From Polaribacter sp. (GTDB taxonomy: Bacteria; Bacteroidota; Bacteroidia; Flavobacteriales; Flavobacteriaceae), in contig JANQTK010000069.1 in NCBI GenBank assembly GCA_030731695.1, positions 10,148 to 23,621 of the forward strand: DNA of 13,474 bases, given 5' to 3'. Made by a program: the position numbers and the translations under genes. The notes under the pieces are model-generated. The model did not search any database, had not been told where the DNA came from, and worked only from the letters and a program-made list of their open reading frames with translations. Shown in pieces: positions 6,932 to 13,433 of the stretch. Numbering within the stretch: position 1 is the first letter of the stretch; the number at the start of each line of letters is the position of its first letter.

Positions 6932-6980
6932 CAAAGTTGAAAGTCTAAAGTCTAAAGTCTAAAGTTAAAAGTTAAAAGTT
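6932..6980 (+). repeat. Seven tandem copies of a 7-bp unit (NAAAGTY)
   Basis: Seven consecutive, unspaced heptamers fill most of the 64-bp gap between the SPFH and DUF4177 genes: CAAAGTT, GAAAGTC, TAAAGTC three times if the fourth phase is counted as TAAAGTT, then AAAAGTT twice, and finally an A-run. In register the units are CAAAGTT (6932), GAAAGTC (6939), TAAAGTC (6946), TAAAGTC (6953), TAAAGTT (6960), AAAAGTT (6967) and AAAAGTT (6974). The core AAAGTY is invariant. The array ends 9 bp before the DUF4177 start. Copy number could vary by slippage, or the units could be repeated protein-binding sites; neither is shown by this sequence alone. Confidence 0.9.
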
Positions 6981-6989
6981 AAAAAAATT

Positions 6990-7148
6990 ATGAAAGAATA
7001 TAAAGTTGTTACCTGGAAAATGGGGTTAACCAAAAATGAAGAAAAACTAGAAGATGCTTTAAATTTATATGCAAGAGAGGGATGGGTTTTAAAACAAGTT
7101 TCTGACCATTCAACAAGAATTGTCTTTGAACGCGATAAAAATAGGTAA
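6990..7148 (+). CDS. Small DUF4177 protein
   Basis: A 52-residue protein that begins MKEYKVVTWK and ends VFERDKNR. It has the DUF4177 pattern: an N-terminal YKVV strand, a helix with E-x-x-L-x-x-A-L-N-x-Y (residues 17-27), the A-R-E-G-W-V-L-K core (28-35) in which the G-W pair is the family hallmark, and a final strand ending F-E-R. Members are small soluble proteins of unknown function. No signal peptide or membrane segment is present. The ATG lies just after the heptamer array. The stop TAA (7146-7148) is one base before the start of the next gene, so the two are tightly coupled. The gene is short enough to be missed by length-filtered gene callers. Confidence 0.8.
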   Translation: MKEYKVVTWKMGLTKNEEKLEDALNLYAREGWVLKQVSDHSTRIVFERDKNR

Positions 7149-7149
7149 C

Positions 7150-7653
7150 ATGAAAGTGTTTAAAGAAGAACAGCGTTTTACACAACTTTGGTTGATTGTA
7201 GTTATTGTTTTCAGTTCGTTAGTGCCAATTTTTGTGGTTATTAAAGAATATGTAAATAACGAAAATAGTTTTTCAATAGGCACACTATTATTAATTGTTG
7301 CCATGATTTTACTTCCATTAGGAATTATTTTTCTCTTTAAGTTAACCACAAGGATTGACGAACAAGGCATTCAATATCAGTTTTTTCCATTTCATCTTTC
7401 TTTTAGAAAAATTGGTTGGAACGAAATCTCAAAAGCCTATGTTAGAACCTATGATCCTATTGGAGAATTTGGTGGTTGGGGAATAAAATTTAGCCTTTTT
7501 GGAAACAAAGCTAGAGGAAATGCTGTGAACATTTCAGGTGATGTAGGCATTCAATTAGTACTTAAAAATGGAAAGAAATTATTGATAGGAACTCAAAAAG
7601 AATCCGAAGCAAAAAGTGTATTAGAAACTTATAAAACAGACTCCAATGATTAA
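7150..7653 (+). CDS. Two-helix membrane protein of unknown function, possible PH-like tail
   Basis: A 167-residue protein not assigned to a named family with certainty. Two transmembrane helices lie at about 13-31 and 43-63. A roughly 100-residue cytosolic tail follows, made of alternating strands with conspicuous motifs: DEQGIQYQFFPF (70-81), IGWNEISKAYVR (88-99), the glycine-rich EFGGWGIKF (106-114) and NGKKLLIGTQ (140-149). This arrangement resembles bacterial PH-like membrane proteins, where the tail forms a small beta-barrel; that is inference from the pattern. The frame stays open upstream to an ATG at 7120, but that would overlap the DUF4177 gene by 29 bp. The ATG at 7150, one base after that gene's stop, is preferred. 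Its 3' end overlaps the hydrolase start by 8 bp. Confidence 0.75.
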   Translation: MKVFKEEQRFTQLWLIVVIVFSSLVPIFVVIKEYVNNENSFSIGTLLLIVAMILLPLGIIFLFKLTTRIDEQGIQYQFFPFHLSFRKIGWNEISKAYVRTYDPIGEFGGWGIKFSLFGNKARGNAVNISGDVGIQLVLKNGKKLLIGTQKESEAKSVLETYKTDSND

Positions 7654-8554
7654 AATTATAACTTACATAGCTTTTTCAATTTGTTGTTTGGCAACTTCTG
7701 TTGCGCAAGTAAAATCCGAAGAAATAAACCTCAATAATGGCGTGATTCAATTGCCTGGAACACTCAGTTTTACTTCCGAAAAAAGTCCGCTGATTATTTG
7801 GGTTCATGGTTCTGGTGGTGTTGACAGAAATGGAAATCAACCAAACTATATTCAACAGTTTCGTGAAGCTATCAATCAAAAGAATATTGCATTTTTTAGT
7901 TTTGATAAGCGCACATCAAACCCTAAAAATGCTGCTTTTTTAACGGATATTTTGATTGAGGATTTTGTGAGTGATGTTGAATTAGTAATTGCTCATTTTA
8001 AAAATGATGCGCGATTTACAAGCATTATTTTGGCAGGTCACAGTCAGGGTTCGTTATTAGCCTTTTTGGCTTCGAAAAATGTTGATAAAATTATTTCGAT
8101 TGCTGGAGCTGGAGAAACAATTAATAAAACAATTGTACGACAAATTACCAATCAAAATGAAGCTTTTGGAAAACTTACTGATAACTATTTTAAAGAACTG
8201 AAAGAAACTGGTAAAATCAAAGAAGTTGATCCTAATTTACTATCGCTTTTTTCTCCACAAAATCAACCTTTTTTAATGTCGTGGATGGATTTAAATCCGA
8301 TAGATGAAATCAAAAAAGTAAACATTCCAACATTCATTATTCAAGGTGATAAAGATTTTCAAGTTCAAATTTTAGATGCTGAAAACTTATCAAAAGCAAA
8401 ACCTGATGCACAATTTTTGATTATAAAAAATATGAATCATGTGCTGAAGACTATTGAAAAAGACGAAGACAATTTAAAATCATACATGACAGATAGTTTC
8501 CCAATTTCGGAAGTATTGATCAATGAAATTACAAACTTTATACTAAAAAAATAG
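7646..8554 (+). CDS. Exported alpha/beta hydrolase (serine esterase/acylhydrolase type)
   Basis: A 302-residue alpha/beta hydrolase. Residues 1-20 form a signal peptide ending SVAQ, so the enzyme is probably periplasmic or secreted. The oxyanion-hole loop is VHGSGG at 53-58. The nucleophile elbow is GHSQG at 131-135 (S133). The acid is D237 in QGDKDFQV, and the base is H265 in NMNH. The triad is therefore complete and an active enzyme is expected. PIDEIKKVNIPTFIIQGDKD is the usual approach to the acid. The gene family covers esterases, peptidases and acyl-transfer enzymes, and the substrate cannot be told. It overlaps the preceding membrane-protein gene by 8 bp and is followed 19 bp later by the Arc-like gene, which places it inside the SPFH unit. 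Confidence 0.88.
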   Translation: MIKIITYIAFSICCLATSVAQVKSEEINLNNGVIQLPGTLSFTSEKSPLIIWVHGSGGVDRNGNQPNYIQQFREAINQKNIAFFSFDKRTSNPKNAAFLTDILIEDFVSDVELVIAHFKNDARFTSIILAGHSQGSLLAFLASKNVDKIISIAGAGETINKTIVRQITNQNEAFGKLTDNYFKELKETGKIKEVDPNLLSLFSPQNQPFLMSWMDLNPIDEIKKVNIPTFIIQGDKDFQVQILDAENLSKAKPDAQFLIIKNMNHVLKTIEKDEDNLKSYMTDSFPISEVLINEITNFILKK

Positions 8555-8573
8555 TAACTAATTATTCGCTAAA

Positions 8574-8741
8574 ATGTCTAAAAAGAAACCATTTGCACTA
8601 CGTATTAATGAAGAAATGCTCAATGCTATTGAAAAATGGGCTGCAGATGAATTTCGTTCTACAAACGGACAAATAGAATGGATGCTGCAACAATCTTTAA
8701 AAGATGCCAAAAGAGACCCTAAAAAAAACCAAGAAGCGTAA
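8574..8741 (+). CDS. Small Arc-like ribbon-helix-helix DNA-binding protein
   Basis: A 55-residue protein starting MSKKKPFALRINEEM. PFALRIN (6-12) is the N-terminal beta strand that in Arc/MetJ dimers enters the DNA major groove. Helix A (13-27) carries L16, I19, W22 and A23, then the turn at R28-S-T-N31-G-Q is followed by helix B (I34-E-W-M-L-Q-Q-S-L) and a basic tail. The pattern FALRI...ML..IE.WA..E.RS.NGQIEWML fits the Arc-like DNA-binding domain. It is the last gene of the SPFH unit, 19 bp after the hydrolase. A terminal RHH gene of this size without a toxin partner suggests an autoregulator of the operon; the hydrolase does not look like a toxin. The ATG is preceded by the AT-rich sequence normal for this genome. 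Short enough to be overlooked. Confidence 0.82.
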   Translation: MSKKKPFALRINEEMLNAIEKWAADEFRSTNGQIEWMLQQSLKDAKRDPKKNQEA

Positions 8742-8764
8742 ATTTATCATTAATGTTTGGAATA

Positions 8765-9574
8765 TTAATTTTCTGAAAAAGTAAGCTTCTCTTTGATACT
8801 TTCCCAAGTTTTTTCTGAAAGAATGGATTTGAAATCAGTCGATTTGTCTTTGCTATATTCAAGAATATATTCCGCTCTTTCTTTAGAATCAGGATGTGTG
8901 CTTATCCATGAAACTATGGATGGTAATTGACTATCAGCCAATGACAATCTGTATAAAAAATCTGCAAAAGGCGCTGGATTTACATTGGCATTTGTTAAAT
9001 AATCAACAGCTTTAATATCTGCTTCTTTCTCTAAACTTCTATCAAAAGCTGATGATGATAGTGTTTTCGCTGCTTGTTTTACAATCTCCCCTCCTGCACT
9101 GCCTGTTGTAATGGAAATCAATACTGAAAAACCTATTTCTTTGACTAACTTTTTCATGACATGTTGCATTTGAATATGAGCCATTTCATGACCAATCACT
9201 CCTACCAATTCATCTTGATGCTCAGCATCTACAATCAATCCTGTGTAAATAACCAAATGACCATTAGGAAGTGCAAATGCATTTACCTCATCAGAATTCA
9301 ACACATGAACTTTAAAAAATTCTTTATCAAAATCATTGGATTCGCTGATTTTCGCAACAATACTGTCTACTGATTTTACCAAAATTGGATCTGAATTTTC
9401 GGTTTCTGAAGCTTTGAAAGTTTCCCATAAAAGGTCGCCTAATTTTTCTTCGGTTTTATCTGTAATTTCTTCCACTTTAAAAAGCGAAACCCAATCAACT
9501 TGTTGCAATGCAAACAAAGTTCCAAAAAACAACAACACTGTGATTAGTAACTGAGTAAGAGTTTTTTCCATCAT
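8765..9574 (-). CDS. M48 family zinc metalloprotease, membrane anchored
   Basis: A 269-residue M48 peptidase. One N-terminal hydrophobic segment (7-24) would serve as a signal anchor, putting the catalytic domain in the periplasm. The zinc site is H129-E130-M-A-H133, with the third ligand E182 in EKEAD (182-186), the helix that defines M48 enzymes. VNAFALPNGHLVIYTGL (97-113) is the conserved strand before the active-site helix, and STHPDSKERAE (225-235) is the usual STHP motif of the BepA/YcaL/LoiP-like group. Members degrade misassembled envelope or outer-membrane proteins. The gene is the last of a four-gene operon and its ATG overlaps the DUF4870 stop as ATGA. A second ATG follows immediately, so the start is uncertain by one residue. 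Confidence 0.9.
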   Translation of the reverse strand: MMEKTLTQLLITVLLFFGTLFALQQVDWVSLFKVEEITDKTEEKLGDLLWETFKASETENSDPILVKSVDSIVAKISESNDFDKEFFKVHVLNSDEVNAFALPNGHLVIYTGLIVDAEHQDELVGVIGHEMAHIQMQHVMKKLVKEIGFSVLISITTGSAGGEIVKQAAKTLSSSAFDRSLEKEADIKAVDYLTNANVNPAPFADFLYRLSLADSQLPSIVSWISTHPDSKERAEYILEYSKDKSTDFKSILSEKTWESIKEKLTFSEN

Positions 9575-10005
9575 CTTGGTTTACAAATTAAATTTGTTAA
9601 TGGGCCATACAACCACCATTCTACATGAATTCCTTTGCGTGCTTTAATTGCTGTATAAATGGTAGCAACAAATTCTGTGAAATTAAAAATAAAGGCAGTA
9701 AACATATAGGCAAAATAATTATTTGTCAGCGATTCATCCCAAAAAATAATTCCAATTGTCCACCAAAAAGCAACACTATTGATAAAAAGCATGGATACTT
9801 GCGATACCAAAGCTTGTGTGCAATGCCAACGAACAAAATAGGTTGATTTTCTGTTCCCCAAATAAAAAATGAAAGTAGCTAATAGATTTATAATAGGAAA
9901 AGGCAATCCTGCAATAATGGCAATTAATGACATTAAATAACTGTTAGAAGCTTTTTCAGCTTCGTGATCACCAGGTTCGTAACTAAATTGTTTGATATGT
10001 ATCAT
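9571..10005 (-). CDS. DUF4870 family membrane protein
   Basis: A 144-residue protein with three or four hydrophobic segments (about 22-50, 66-88, 98-122). The DUF4870 signature lies between the first two: YFVRWHCTQALVSQ at 56-69, where an FVRxHxxQA-like motif follows a short charged loop (NRKS). The family is small, inner-membrane and of unknown function. The frame extends upstream to an ATG at 10026, which would add seven residues and overlap the DUF2752 gene by 25 bp. The ATG at 10005 overlaps the DUF2752 stop as ATGA, the same coupling used elsewhere in this operon, and is chosen. Downstream, its stop overlaps the protease start by 4 bp. Position next to an M48 protease suggests a membrane partner or substrate receptor, which is inference. 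Confidence 0.8.
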   Translation of the reverse strand: MIHIKQFSYEPGDHEAEKASNSYLMSLIAIIAGLPFPIINLLATFIFYLGNRKSTYFVRWHCTQALVSQVSMLFINSVAFWWTIGIIFWDESLTNNYFAYMFTAFIFNFTEFVATIYTAIKARKGIHVEWWLYGPLTNLICKPR

Positions 10006-10418
10006 AAGCCTTTTGCAATGTTCCAAATCCAGTTTAGTAGCACAAGCACAATTAAAGGAATGGCAATTTTAGGTTTTATAATTATTTTTTCTGCTCTTTG
10101 ATAAAAATGAAAAAGTGTCGTTTTTTTTTTGACTACATCCAAAACAATCCAAATTGGAGCAATAATCATAATTGCTGCAACCAATACACTGAATGGATTT
10201 GTATAAATAGCATCCAAAAAATGTCCTTTTGTTAAGGAAATCACCCCTCTTGTTGTACCACAGGAAGGGCAAGGAATTCTGGTAACTTCTTTAATCAAAC
10301 AGACTCTAAAATTACTGAAATCAGTAAAACTTTCTGAAATATTGAAAAACAACCAACCATAACCAACAGAACATGCTGTAGCAATCAACACATACAACTT
10401 GTTGCTGGTCAATGCCAT
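10002..10418 (-). CDS. DUF2752 family membrane protein
   Basis: A 138-residue inner-membrane protein with three hydrophobic segments (about 7-25, 76-96, 117-134). The DUF2752 signature is strong: C40 in RVCLIKEVTRIPC, then C50-P-S-C53-G-T-T-R (50-57) and LTKGHFLDAIYTNP (62-75). The CPxCGxTR cysteines are conserved in the family and may form a metal or disulfide site, but no function is established. The frame continues upstream to an ATG at 10484. The ATG at 10418 is preferred because it overlaps the TM2 stop as TAATG and leaves the normal short N-terminus. It is the second gene of the operon, and its own stop overlaps the DUF4870 start. Confidence 0.85.
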   Translation of the reverse strand: MALTSNKLYVLIATACSVGYGWLFFNISESFTDFSNFRVCLIKEVTRIPCPSCGTTRGVISLTKGHFLDAIYTNPFSVLVAAIMIIAPIWIVLDVVKKKTTLFHFYQRAEKIIIKPKIAIPLIVLVLLNWIWNIAKGL

Positions 10419-10756
10419 TATCCCAATATTTGTTGTATTTTTTCCATGTTTTTCTCTCTTGTAGCAGATTGAATCATGAACCAATCAATAAGAGCCCAAA
10501 TTCCTAAACCACCACAAGTTAACAGCTTTCCAACACCAAGACCTGTATCACCAATCATAAAACGATCAATACCCAATTGTCCTGCAAAGATTGAAACTAT
10601 TAAGATTGTTGAAGGATCGTTGAACTGAGTTACTGATAACATTGGCCATTTTGAATCATCAGCAGCAATTAAACTATTTCTGATGGCATTTACATGATGA
10701 CTTTCAAAATATTTTCCATTGCTCATGATGAACATGTCTACTTTTTGTGCTTCCAT
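10418..10756 (-). CDS. TM2 domain-containing membrane protein
   Basis: A 112-residue protein. The N-terminal half (1-45) is polar. The TM2 domain follows: a first helix at about 49-62 containing AGQLGIDRF (58-66), a short loop with G69-D-T-G-L-G, K77-LL-T-C-G-G (77-83), and a second helix through GIWALID (85-91) to about 96. These are the conserved G-x-x-G-x-D-R-F and K-x-x-T-x-G-G-x-G-I-W-x-x-I-D elements of the family. TM2 proteins are small membrane proteins of unclear biochemical role. This is the first gene of the TM2-DUF2752-DUF4870-M48 operon, and its stop overlaps the next ATG (TAATG). The polar N-terminal half has SNGKYFESHHVNAIRNSL and looks cytosolic. Confidence 0.88.
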   Translation of the reverse strand: MEAQKVDMFIMSNGKYFESHHVNAIRNSLIAADDSKWPMLSVTQFNDPSTILIVSIFAGQLGIDRFMIGDTGLGVGKLLTCGGLGIWALIDWFMIQSATREKNMEKIQQILG

Positions 10757-11030
10757 TATTGAATTTTTTTATAAGTTTTTTTGATTGTCAATAATACAAA
10801 TTCTATTTGAAAAACATAAATAGTTTTTAACGGTTTTTTGAATTAAATGAATAAATAAATTGATGTGTGTAATTATTACAATCAATCGTAAGATATATTT
10901 TCCTGCCTCGAATTCAACAATTTTATAGAATTCAATGCGGTAATTGTTTTCATCTTTGATGAGAATTTGAATTTACAGGATTCAAAGTCATAAAAAATTC
11001 GTGAATTCGTGGCAAATTTATGATACTTCA
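10757..11030. other. Intergenic spacer with short repeats and a dyad, upstream of the TM2 operon
   Basis: No credible gene is seen in this 274-bp spacer between the TM2 start and the PBP stop. It must hold the TM2 operon promoter, though no exact TAnnTTTG is present on the minus strand; TATTATTG (reverse strand, about 10789-10796) is the nearest match. A dyad lies at 10860-10885 (TTGAT...GTAAT T ATTAC...ATCAA). GAATTC occurs three times (10910, 10928, 11003). AATTCGTG is tandemly repeated at 10996-11011. No convincing hairpin-plus-T-run terminator for the PBP gene is visible. Confidence 0.6.
10996..11011. repeat. Perfect tandem AATTCGTG x2, likely part of an interspersed repeat
   Basis: AATTCGTG occurs twice in a row at 10996-11003 and 11004-11011, followed by GCAAATTT. 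On the other strand it reads CCACGAATTCACGAATT. From memory, closely similar strings recur in intergenic DNA of many flavobacterial genomes, which would make this an interspersed element rather than a site specific to this locus; that was not checked here. It lies 20 bp past the PBP stop codon. Confidence 0.5.
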
Positions 11031-13388
11031 TCACTCAATAATCTTGTTGATATTTAAAGTATCTAATTGCTGAATGCTATCTAACAATCTGAGTTTTTCA
11101 GCTTCTAAAATAGAATCTCTAACTAGTAATGATCTTAAGTAAGTGCTGTCATTTTTAAATGTTGCATTTGATTCTTCTGAAGAAAATTCACTGAATGGTG
11201 GACAAGAAAAATACTTGAAATCATAGGTGAAATTTGTCAAAATTGGATTTCTCCAACCGCTCATACTTTTAAAAATACTAGCTACCATTGGCAATGCAGT
11301 ACTTGCGCCTGAACCAACACGAGTGCTATTAAATTGTACTCTTTTATCTAACGTACCAACCCAAGCTCCTACAACAATTTCTGGTGAACATCCTATAAAC
11401 CAACCATCTCCATTATTTTGAGTTGTACCTGTTTTACCAATAATATTATACGGAATTTGGTAGTTTTGAATACTTGCTCCAGTACCATTTGTCGTTGCAA
11501 ATTCCATCATTTTTTGTAAATTTTTAATGCTGTTGTAACTTGCTACTCTGCCATTGTATTTGGGTGCTGCTTTGTATAAAACTACGCCATTATGATCTTC
11601 AATTCTCTCAATAATGTACGGATTTACTTGATTTCCTCCATTAGAAATAGATGCATATGCTTTTACCATTTCATACAAACTAATGTCTGCTGTACCTAAT
11701 ACAATTGAAGGTACTTTCGGAATTTTTGCTTCAATTCCCATTTTTCGGGCTTGTTCTACAACTCTATTTGTGCCCGTTCTAATCTGAATAGCAACTGATG
11801 CTGTATTCACAGAATTTGCCAAAGCGCCATACATACTATAGCTTCCTCCATAACTTCCATTGGCATTTCTTGGTTTCCAATTATCGTATTTTTTATAGGT
11901 AAAAGGTTGATTATCAAAAAAATCACAAGGATCAATACCACTTTCCAAACCAGCTAAATAGGTAATAGGCTTAAAAGTAGAGCCTACTTGTTTTTTATTT
12001 TGAATTTGGTCATACTGTGAAAAACCGTAATCAATGCCTCCTAAATAACCTAAAATACTTCCATTTTTGCTATTCATTACTAAGATTCCTGTATGCAATC
12101 TGTTGATAGCACTGATGATAGAATCTTGAAGAGATTGCATTTTATTTTGGTACCCCTCTCCTATTTCCCAATACTTTCTTTGTACTTTTTTAGATACAAA
12201 TTCTTTTATTTCTGCCTGCGATTTATTGGCCGCTTTTAAGGCTTTTACTTCAGGGTGATTATTGACCAATTTCTCTATAAAAGCCTCTTTTCCTCCTTGC
12301 GTTGTAGCACTTGTCCAATACAAATCCATTAATTTTTGAAGTCTGTCCATGTTTCTTTTCATGGCATTTTCAGCATAGGTTTGAACGCTTGGATTGATTG
12401 TAGTATAAATCTTTAAACCATCCAATTCTAAATCATAAATATGCCCGTCTTCAGATGGATTTTTTTCTGCCCAAGCATTGAATTCTTTCTGCACAAATTC
12501 TTTATAATAATTCGCAATGGATGAAATTTTCGCTGGAGCAACATAACGTAGCTTCAGGGGCTTTTTTTGTTTTTCTGCTTCTTCTTCAGTGATATAACCA
12601 TATTTTACCATTTGGCTCAGTACTACATTTCGTCTGTTTTCGGATCTTTCTGGCTGATTTCTAGGATTGTAAAAAGAGGGCGCTTTCAAAACGCCAACCA
12701 ACGTGGCACACTCTGCTAAAGAAAGTTTTTTAGGAGTTCTATTGAAAAATCGTTGTGCCGCTTTTTCAATTCCGTATAAATTTTCGCCAAAAGAAACCGT
12801 ATTGAAATACAATAATAACAATTCGTTTTTTGTGTAAACTTTTTCTAATCTTCTAGCTATGATTACCTCACGCATTTTATTGATGAGCGTTGAAAATAAA
12901 TATTGTTTTTTACGACCAAAAATATTTTTAGCAATTTGTTGAGTGATGGTACTTCCACCACCTTTGCCTTGTTGCAACAATACCGATTTGATAATTACTC
13001 GTGCATAACTTTTATAATCAATGCCTTTGTGGTCATAAAAACGTACATCTTCTGTAGCGACAAGAGCGTCAATTAAATAGTTGTTTAACTCAGTACTATC
13101 AATATTTGATCTGTTTTGAAAAAAATATGTTGCTAAAACCGTTTTTTGACTGCTGTATAAGGTTGATGTAATTGGATTTTTTAAGATTTTCAACTCGGCT
13201 TTTTTGGGAATCTTTCCGAAAGCACCTAGATATGTTAGTATAAAAACAAGCAAAATAAATACACAGATTGATGAAAATCCGTAAAATGCTGATTTAAAAG
13301 GATGTTTGATGATAAATTGTATTGTTTTCTTAGAAAACTCTTGTAATTTTTTAGCTTGTATAGTCAAAAAAGGTAGTAATTGCTGCAT
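11031..13388 (-). CDS. Bifunctional class A penicillin-binding protein (PBP1A-type transglycosylase/transpeptidase)
   Basis: A 785-residue class A PBP that polymerises glycan strands from lipid II and crosslinks the peptides in the periplasm. A cytosolic tail (1-31) precedes one membrane helix (about 34-55). The GT51 domain has E113-D-V-R-F-Y-D-H (113-120), the GGGSTITQQIAKN block (143-155), E174 in KMREVIIARRLE, and LLYFNTVSFGENLYGIE (192-208). The transpeptidase domain has S470-T-F-K473 (nucleophile), S526-V-N528 and K652-T-G-T655, so both active sites are complete. Between them, about 345-430 is a helical, charged insertion near the start of the transpeptidase domain, as in other Bacteroidota PBP1A proteins. 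The C-terminus after 730 is a polar, partly helical tail (ILEAEKLRLLDSIQQLD) without a named domain. The gene appears monocistronic. Confidence 0.93.
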   Translation of the reverse strand: MQQLLPFLTIQAKKLQEFSKKTIQFIIKHPFKSAFYGFSSICVFILLVFILTYLGAFGKIPKKAELKILKNPITSTLYSSQKTVLATYFFQNRSNIDSTELNNYLIDALVATEDVRFYDHKGIDYKSYARVIIKSVLLQQGKGGGSTITQQIAKNIFGRKKQYLFSTLINKMREVIIARRLEKVYTKNELLLLYFNTVSFGENLYGIEKAAQRFFNRTPKKLSLAECATLVGVLKAPSFYNPRNQPERSENRRNVVLSQMVKYGYITEEEAEKQKKPLKLRYVAPAKISSIANYYKEFVQKEFNAWAEKNPSEDGHIYDLELDGLKIYTTINPSVQTYAENAMKRNMDRLQKLMDLYWTSATTQGGKEAFIEKLVNNHPEVKALKAANKSQAEIKEFVSKKVQRKYWEIGEGYQNKMQSLQDSIISAINRLHTGILVMNSKNGSILGYLGGIDYGFSQYDQIQNKKQVGSTFKPITYLAGLESGIDPCDFFDNQPFTYKKYDNWKPRNANGSYGGSYSMYGALANSVNTASVAIQIRTGTNRVVEQARKMGIEAKIPKVPSIVLGTADISLYEMVKAYASISNGGNQVNPYIIERIEDHNGVVLYKAAPKYNGRVASYNSIKNLQKMMEFATTNGTGASIQNYQIPYNIIGKTGTTQNNGDGWFIGCSPEIVVGAWVGTLDKRVQFNSTRVGSGASTALPMVASIFKSMSGWRNPILTNFTYDFKYFSCPPFSEFSSEESNATFKNDSTYLRSLLVRDSILEAEKLRLLDSIQQLDTLNINKIIE

Positions 13389-13402
13389 TCAATTTCACTG
13401 TT

Positions 13403-13433
13403 AAAAATTAAATAATCGTTCTTCTAACAGCAA
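13403..13433 (-). promoter_or_regulatory. Candidate promoter of the PBP gene
   Basis: On the minus strand, a TTG (13433-13431) is followed after 20 bp by TAATTTTT (13410-13403), which matches TAnnTTTG except for the last base. It ends 14 bp before the PBP start codon. Spacing fits Bacteroidota -33/-7 promoters, but the -7 box is imperfect and the DNA is AT-rich. Confidence 0.35.

Noticed and set aside
7120..7149. Upstream ATG at 7120 as the start of the two-helix membrane protein
   Set aside because: It would overlap the DUF4177 gene by 29 bp and adds residues (MSLNAIKIGN) that only reflect the other frame of that gene. The ATG at 7150 sits one base after the DUF4177 stop.
8574..8741. Hydrolase plus RHH gene as a toxin-antitoxin pair
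   Set aside because: The upstream gene is a 302-residue exported alpha/beta hydrolase, not a small RelE, MazF or Fic toxin, and RHH antitoxin genes usually precede the toxin. The RHH protein also lacks a long toxin-binding tail.
8742..8764. Terminator hairpin between the Arc-like gene and the M48 gene
   Set aside because: ATTAAT occurs on both sides of a 9-base loop, but the stem is six A-T pairs and extends into the protease stop codon. Too weak to call.
10419..10484. N-terminal extension of the DUF2752 protein from an ATG at 10484
   Set aside because: The extra 22 residues overlap the TM2 coding sequence and look like its out-of-frame translation. The TAATG junction at 10416-10420 is the natural start.
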